A stretch of DNA of 64,000 nucleotides. Origin: JBAXPV01 sp037132075. GTDB taxonomy: Bacteria > Bacteroidota > Bacteroidia > Bacteroidales > CAIXZF01. Below are positions 60,590-64,000 of this stretch, in pieces (the stretch's first letter is position 1; each line of letters begins with the position of its first letter). Where the stretch lies: positions 62,001-126,000 of the forward strand of contig JBAXPV010000003.1 in NCBI GenBank assembly GCA_037132075.1. The letters are read 5' to 3'. The notes beneath the pieces were generated by a model. It was not told where the DNA came from, searched no databases, and saw only the letters and a program-made list of their open reading frames with translations. The position numbers were made by a program, and so were the translations under genes.

Positions 60590-61591
60590 ATGAAAAAAAT
60601 TTACATTTTAGCTCTAATGATGAGCTTCACGGCTTATTTGATGGCCCAGGATGCCCTTGTTCCTGGAAAAAAACTACACAGCTTAAGCCCAATTAGTTCT
60701 GTTAAAACCCCAACAGACACCCTGACACCTTACGGAATTGTTCACAAAACAGGTTTTACTATCTACAACCTCCTTACAGGTACTGCTCCAAACCAGGTAT
60801 ATGCCGGTTATGTCTTTGGAACCAATACACAAAACAAAGCACAGGCTCAGACCTTCACCCTGACTCAAAGTTATTACATCGAGGAAGTGCTCCTTTGGTG
60901 CTTTAAAAAGAACGTTATTGGCACCGCCGGTGACCTTGTTGTTTCTGTAAACCGTTGCGATGCTACGGGTACTGCATATGCCGGCACAGTGACTACTGCT
61001 CCTGGTACCCAGGTTGCCAGTACGACCATTAGTTCAACGGATATTGACACAACAGGATTTCTTACAATTGCCTATTTTACCACTCCGGTTTATATCAATT
61101 CAAACTATGCGATCGTCCTGGATTATTCTACCTATGGTGATGACTCACTGGCTATTGTTAGCTGTATTGCCGGTGATCCCGGGACTGTTGAGACTTCCTG
61201 GATGAAAAATGCTACCACAAACGCATGGAGAACAATTCGTAAGTCTTTTGGCTCTACCAACAACATCGATATGTATTTGAGGGTCGTAACTGATCAAAGC
61301 ACTGCAGGCATTGATTCTCCTAATTTTATTGATGGGATGAAATTCTCTTCCTACCCGAATCCTGCGATCAATAATACCAATATTGCTTACGAATTACAGT
61401 CTTCAGGCAATGTAAAACTTGAGGTCATCGACAGTCACGGCAGAACCGTCCTCAATGTCAATGAAGCCAGCCAGTCAGCCGGAAAGTATAACGTAAACTT
61501 TAACACAGAAAAGATCAGCAGTGGAAACTATTATGTTACACTGGAGACTAATGGAAAACGACTGACCAAGAAATTGGTGGTCAGTAAATAA
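60590..61591 (+). CDS. Secreted T9SS type-A cargo protein
   Basis: A 333-residue secreted protein. Signal peptide about 1-19 (cleavage after L-M-A), a beta-rich central region (about 45-235; S-Y-Y-I-E-E-V-L-L-W-C and Y-A-I-V-L-D-Y-S) of a lectin-like type I cannot name, and a C-terminal T9SS sorting domain (about 250-333) with Y-P-N-P-A-I-N-N-T, V-I-D-S-H-G-R-T-V-L and S-G-N-Y-Y-V-T-L-E. Follows the first cargo gene on the same strand but as a separate unit with its own terminator. Function at the surface unknown. Confidence 0.85.
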   Translation: MKKIYILALMMSFTAYLMAQDALVPGKKLHSLSPISSVKTPTDTLTPYGIVHKTGFTIYNLLTGTAPNQVYAGYVFGTNTQNKAQAQTFTLTQSYYIEEVLLWCFKKNVIGTAGDLVVSVNRCDATGTAYAGTVTTAPGTQVASTTISSTDIDTTGFLTIAYFTTPVYINSNYAIVLDYSTYGDDSLAIVSCIAGDPGTVETSWMKNATTNAWRTIRKSFGSTNNIDMYLRVVTDQSTAGIDSPNFIDGMKFSSYPNPAINNTNIAYELQSSGNVKLEVIDSHGRTVLNVNEASQSAGKYNVNFNTEKISSGNYYVTLETNGKRLTKKLVVSK

Positions 61592-61612
61592 TATTTTGTT
61601 TCAAGATTCTGC

Positions 61613-61645
61613 AAAGGGGCGTATGTTTTTCATGCGCCCCTTTTC
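61613..61645 (+). terminator. Intrinsic terminator after the second T9SS cargo gene
   Basis: AAAGGGGCGTATG and CATGCGCCCCTTT pair over 13 bp (one T-G wobble) around a TTTTT loop and lead into TTTTCTTTTA. Confidence 0.88.
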
Positions 61646-61686
61646 TTTTATTCAGGACATTGTTTTTTTCCGGCGGGTGGATTTGG

Positions 61687-61694
61687 TACTTTTG
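61687..61694 (+). promoter_or_regulatory. Putative -7 box placing the ABC-F transcript start at or near its ATG
   Basis: TACTTTTG ends 8 bases before the ATG at 61703. Initiation a few bases downstream of the box would leave a leader of about 0-5 bases. A TTG at 61660-61662 is 24 bases upstream. Confidence 0.5.
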
Positions 61695-61702
61695 CAAAAG
61701 AT

Positions 61703-63649
61703 ATGGTAGGAATAAACAATCTCACAATTCATTTTACCGGGGACAATCTTTTCGAGAATGTGTCCTTTATCATTAACCCCAAGGACAGGATAGGACTCGT
61801 TGGCAGGAATGGTGCAGGGAAAACTACGCTACTTCGAATCATTGCCGGTTTGATTGACCCTCATGAAGGGACAATCAGCAAACCTCAGTACCTCACGATG
61901 GGCTTTTTGCAACAAGAGATGGCCCTGGGGAGTAAAAAAACGGTATTTGAAGAAACACTCACCGCATTTGCAGAAGCGATGCATCTTGAAGAAGAGATTA
62001 GTCGGCTCACTGCAGAAATCAGCGACCGCACCGATTATGAATCAGATGCTTATACCAAACTACTCAATCGTCTACATGATGCCAATGAACGTCACCATCT
62101 GATAGGCGGCCAAAGCAAAGAGGCAGAAGCTGAAAAAGTACTGCTTGGCCTGGGCTTTGAACCTGAACAGTTTGGGAAAGCCTTGAATCAGTTTAGCGGT
62201 GGATGGCAAATGCGCGTTGAACTGGCGAAAATTCTGCTTCAAAGTCCGGATTTATTATTACTGGATGAGCCCACCAATCATCTTGATATTGAATCTATTC
62301 AATGGCTGGAATCTTTCATGGAGGATTTTCCTGGCGCTGTTGTGCTTGTTTCCCATGACCGTGCTTTTCTTGATAATGTTACCAAAAGAACGCTCGAGAT
62401 TTCTTTTGCCAAAATCTTTGACTATAAATTCCCGTATTCTGAATACCTGGTGAAACGGGAAGAAGAACGCTCACAGCAAATGGCTGCCTACAACAACCAG
62501 CAAAGGGAAATTGCCCAGATCGAGCGTTTTATTGAACGATTCCGTTCGAAAAATACTAAATCGAGCCAAGTGCAATCACGCATAAAATTGCTCGACAAGA
62601 TGGAGAAAGTAGAAGTCGAGAATGTCGATGGGTCTGCCATTCATTTCCAGTTTCCTCCCGCCCCAAGTTCCGGGAAAGTCGTGGTGGAAACCCATGGACT
62701 TGGGAAAACTTATGGTGATAATCTTGTTTTGAAAGACATTAACATCTCTATTCTGAAAAATGATTTTGTTGCATTTGTCGGAAAAAACGGGATGGGGAAG
62801 ACAACACTCTCCCGAATCATCGTTGGAGATTTGGAGCATAATGGCAAAATTAAACTGGGACATAATGTCAAATTGGGGTATTTTGCCCAAAACCAGGCTG
62901 AGATGCTTGATCCTAATAAGACTGTCTTCCAGACTATTGATGAAGTCGCTGTTGGTGACATCCGGCCAAAGATCCGGAACATCCTTGGGAGTTTCCTTTT
63001 TAGTGGTGATACTATCGACAAAAAGGTAAAAGTGCTTTCAGGAGGCGAAAAATCACGCCTCGCTTTAGCCCGATTGCTGCTCACACCGGTCAACCTGCTC
63101 ATTCTTGATGAGCCTACGAATCACCTCGACATGCAGTCGAAGGACATTTTGAAAAATGCCTTGTTACAATTCGATGGCACCCTGATCCTGGTTTCTCATG
63201 ATAGGGACTTTCTTCAGGGATTGTCCAATAAAGTCTTTGAATTCAGAAATCATAAAATCCGCGAATACCTGGGCGATATCTATGATTTCCTGGAAACACG
63301 CAAACTTCAGACACTCAGTCAGCTTGAAGCGAAGAACAAAATTGTTGCCAAGGTTGTAGATTCTTCAAGCGCCGGTAAACTGGAGTATGAAAAGCGAAAA
63401 CAAAAAGGGAAAGACCAGAAAAAGATCAGCAACCAGATTGTAAAATGCGAAGAAGAGATCATTTGTATTGAAACACAAATTGCTGATATGGATGCCATGA
63501 TGGCTGACCCTGAGAAATTTCATAAGATGATCGATCATGCAAAGGTATTTGACCAATACCAGCTTCTTAACGACAAGCTAAAGGATGAAATGCAGGTATG
63601 GGAAGATCTGCATCTGCAGCTTGAGGCTTTTAATGAAGAAGATCAGTAA
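61703..63649 (+). CDS. ABC-F family ATPase
   Basis: A 648-residue soluble protein with two ABC domains and no membrane segment. First Walker A G-R-N-G-A-G-K-T-T, signature F-S-G-G-W-Q, Walker B L-L-L-L-D-E-P-T-N-H-L-D; second Walker A G-K-N-G-M-G-K-T-T, signature L-S-G-G-E-K-S, Walker B L-L-I-L-D-E-P-T-N-H-L-D. The inter-domain linker (about 240-310) is Arg/Gln-rich, like the ribosome P-site tRNA-interacting motif, and a C-terminal coiled coil spans about 555-648. ABC-F proteins act on the ribosome (EttA/Uup/YheS type); housekeeping rather than antibiotic resistance is likely, but this is not certain. Its 3' end overlaps the convergent polyprenyl synthetase gene by 7 bases. Confidence 0.93.
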   Translation: MVGINNLTIHFTGDNLFENVSFIINPKDRIGLVGRNGAGKTTLLRIIAGLIDPHEGTISKPQYLTMGFLQQEMALGSKKTVFEETLTAFAEAMHLEEEISRLTAEISDRTDYESDAYTKLLNRLHDANERHHLIGGQSKEAEAEKVLLGLGFEPEQFGKALNQFSGGWQMRVELAKILLQSPDLLLLDEPTNHLDIESIQWLESFMEDFPGAVVLVSHDRAFLDNVTKRTLEISFAKIFDYKFPYSEYLVKREEERSQQMAAYNNQQREIAQIERFIERFRSKNTKSSQVQSRIKLLDKMEKVEVENVDGSAIHFQFPPAPSSGKVVVETHGLGKTYGDNLVLKDINISILKNDFVAFVGKNGMGKTTLSRIIVGDLEHNGKIKLGHNVKLGYFAQNQAEMLDPNKTVFQTIDEVAVGDIRPKIRNILGSFLFSGDTIDKKVKVLSGGEKSRLALARLLLTPVNLLILDEPTNHLDMQSKDILKNALLQFDGTLILVSHDRDFLQGLSNKVFEFRNHKIREYLGDIYDFLETRKLQTLSQLEAKNKIVAKVVDSSSAGKLEYEKRKQKGKDQKKISNQIVKCEEEIICIETQIADMDAMMADPEKFHKMIDHAKVFDQYQLLNDKLKDEMQVWEDLHLQLEAFNEEDQ

Positions 63650-63999
63650 GTTCTCCCAATCAGGTTCCTGGCATACTCTTTTAAATGCAATAACCGGCTT
63701 TCCGAGTATTTCAGACTTCTGATTTCGTCCAGAGCTTTGTTGTAAAATTCGGTGGTAGTCTCCTCACAGATCGCTTCAACATTTGCCTGGATAAACAAAT
63801 TCTTCACGCACTCGATTTTTTCGCTGGCGTCGATTCGCTGACCTTGGTATATGGTTTGTAAAGCTTCCCTGGTTTCCGGACTGCCATTCTGAAGGGCAGC
63901 CAGGTAAAGATAAGTCTTCTTATTGGCGAGGATATCACCACCAGTTTTCTTTCCAAACAAAAGCTCATCACCGAAAGTGTCTAAAAAATCATCCCTGAT
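63643..63999 (-). CDS. Polyprenyl synthetase, C-terminal part (5' end outside window)
   Basis: The minus-strand frame runs open to the window edge, so only the last ~119 residues are seen. They hold D-D-F-L-D, the second Asp-rich motif (FARM-distal D-D-x-x-D region) of trans-prenyl synthases, followed by F-G-K-K-T-G-G-D-I-L-A-N-K-K-T-Y-L, the conserved K-G-D-x-x-x-x-K-x-T block. Members condense isopentenyl diphosphate onto farnesyl or geranyl chains (IspA/IspB type). A TTG at 63958-63960 could be misread as a start but lies inside the motif region. Confidence 0.88.
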   Translation of the reverse strand: MRDDFLDTFGDELLFGKKTGGDILANKKTYLYLAALQNGSPETREALQTIYQGQRIDASEKIECVKNLFIQANVEAICEETTTEFYNKALDEIRSLKYSESRLLHLKEYARNLIGRTY

Positions 64000-64000
64000 C

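Noticed and set aside
63958..63960. TTG start for a small 105-residue protein at the right edge
   Set aside because: The frame stays open upstream and encodes the D-D-F-L-D motif of polyprenyl synthetases, so it is the end of a larger gene cut by the window.

Overview
The window comes from a Bacteroidota (Bacteroidetes) chromosome, probably a free-living or environmental lineage. Four things point there: a SusC/SusD pair inside a polysaccharide utilization locus, several secreted proteins with type IX secretion (T9SS) C-terminal sorting domains including one gliding-type (CHU_C) domain, many lipoproteins with short signal peptides ending in Ser/Ser-Cys-Lys-Lys, and repeated promoter-like TAnnTTTG boxes close upstream of genes. 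I cannot name a genus. Coding density is very high; no gap between genes exceeds about 300 bases, and I found no tRNA, rRNA, CRISPR array, insertion sequence or phage gene.

Layout. 1-4.4 kb: signalling genes, namely the 3' end of a FIST-domain sensor, its hybrid histidine kinase partner, and an RprX/RprY-like two-component pair. 4.4-8 kb (minus): a TonB-dependent receptor, a gamma-class carbonic anhydrase-like protein and a small membrane protein. 7.9-13.6 kb (plus): a CorA magnesium channel, a DUF4369-like lipid-anchored or membrane protein, an M1 metallopeptidase and LpxH. 13.6-17.6 kb (minus): GAPDH and a large T9SS type-B adhesin-like protein. 17.7-23.9 kb: two M20 peptidases, a small membrane protein, a PafA-like alkaline phosphatase (minus), a secreted unknown and a YihX-like HAD phosphatase.

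23.9-36.8 kb (minus) is the main accessory system: a compact polysaccharide utilization locus read in the order MFS sugar transporter, SusC, SusD, Ig-like/LamG surface lipoprotein, Ig-like/GH144 lipoprotein, GH144 periplasmic enzyme, GH3 beta-glucosidase. GH144 is the endo-beta-1,2-glucanase family, so the likely substrate is beta-1,2-glucan (such as the osmoregulated periplasmic glucans of other bacteria), cut at the surface, imported, trimmed to glucose by GH3 and taken in by the MFS porter. No dedicated regulator is adjacent. A perfect hairpin with a U-tract sits between the binding-protein genes and the enzyme genes.

37-43 kb: an aldo/keto reductase, a fused ResB-CcsA cytochrome c assembly protein with an upstream OB-fold lipoprotein, and MtnA. 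43.2-48 kb: three consecutive histidine kinases with four receiver/kinase cores but no DNA-binding output. 48-53 kb: a TMEM175-like channel, a small lipoprotein flanked by GGATGAA-type repeats, and a large Asp-box beta-propeller protein. 53-57.8 kb (minus): a housekeeping block serS-TPR-rsmA and rplU-rpmA with clear promoters and a terminator. 58-64 kb: an aldehyde dehydrogenase, two T9SS type-A cargo proteins each with its own promoter and terminator, a near-leaderless ABC-F ATPase, and the 3' end of a polyprenyl synthetase.
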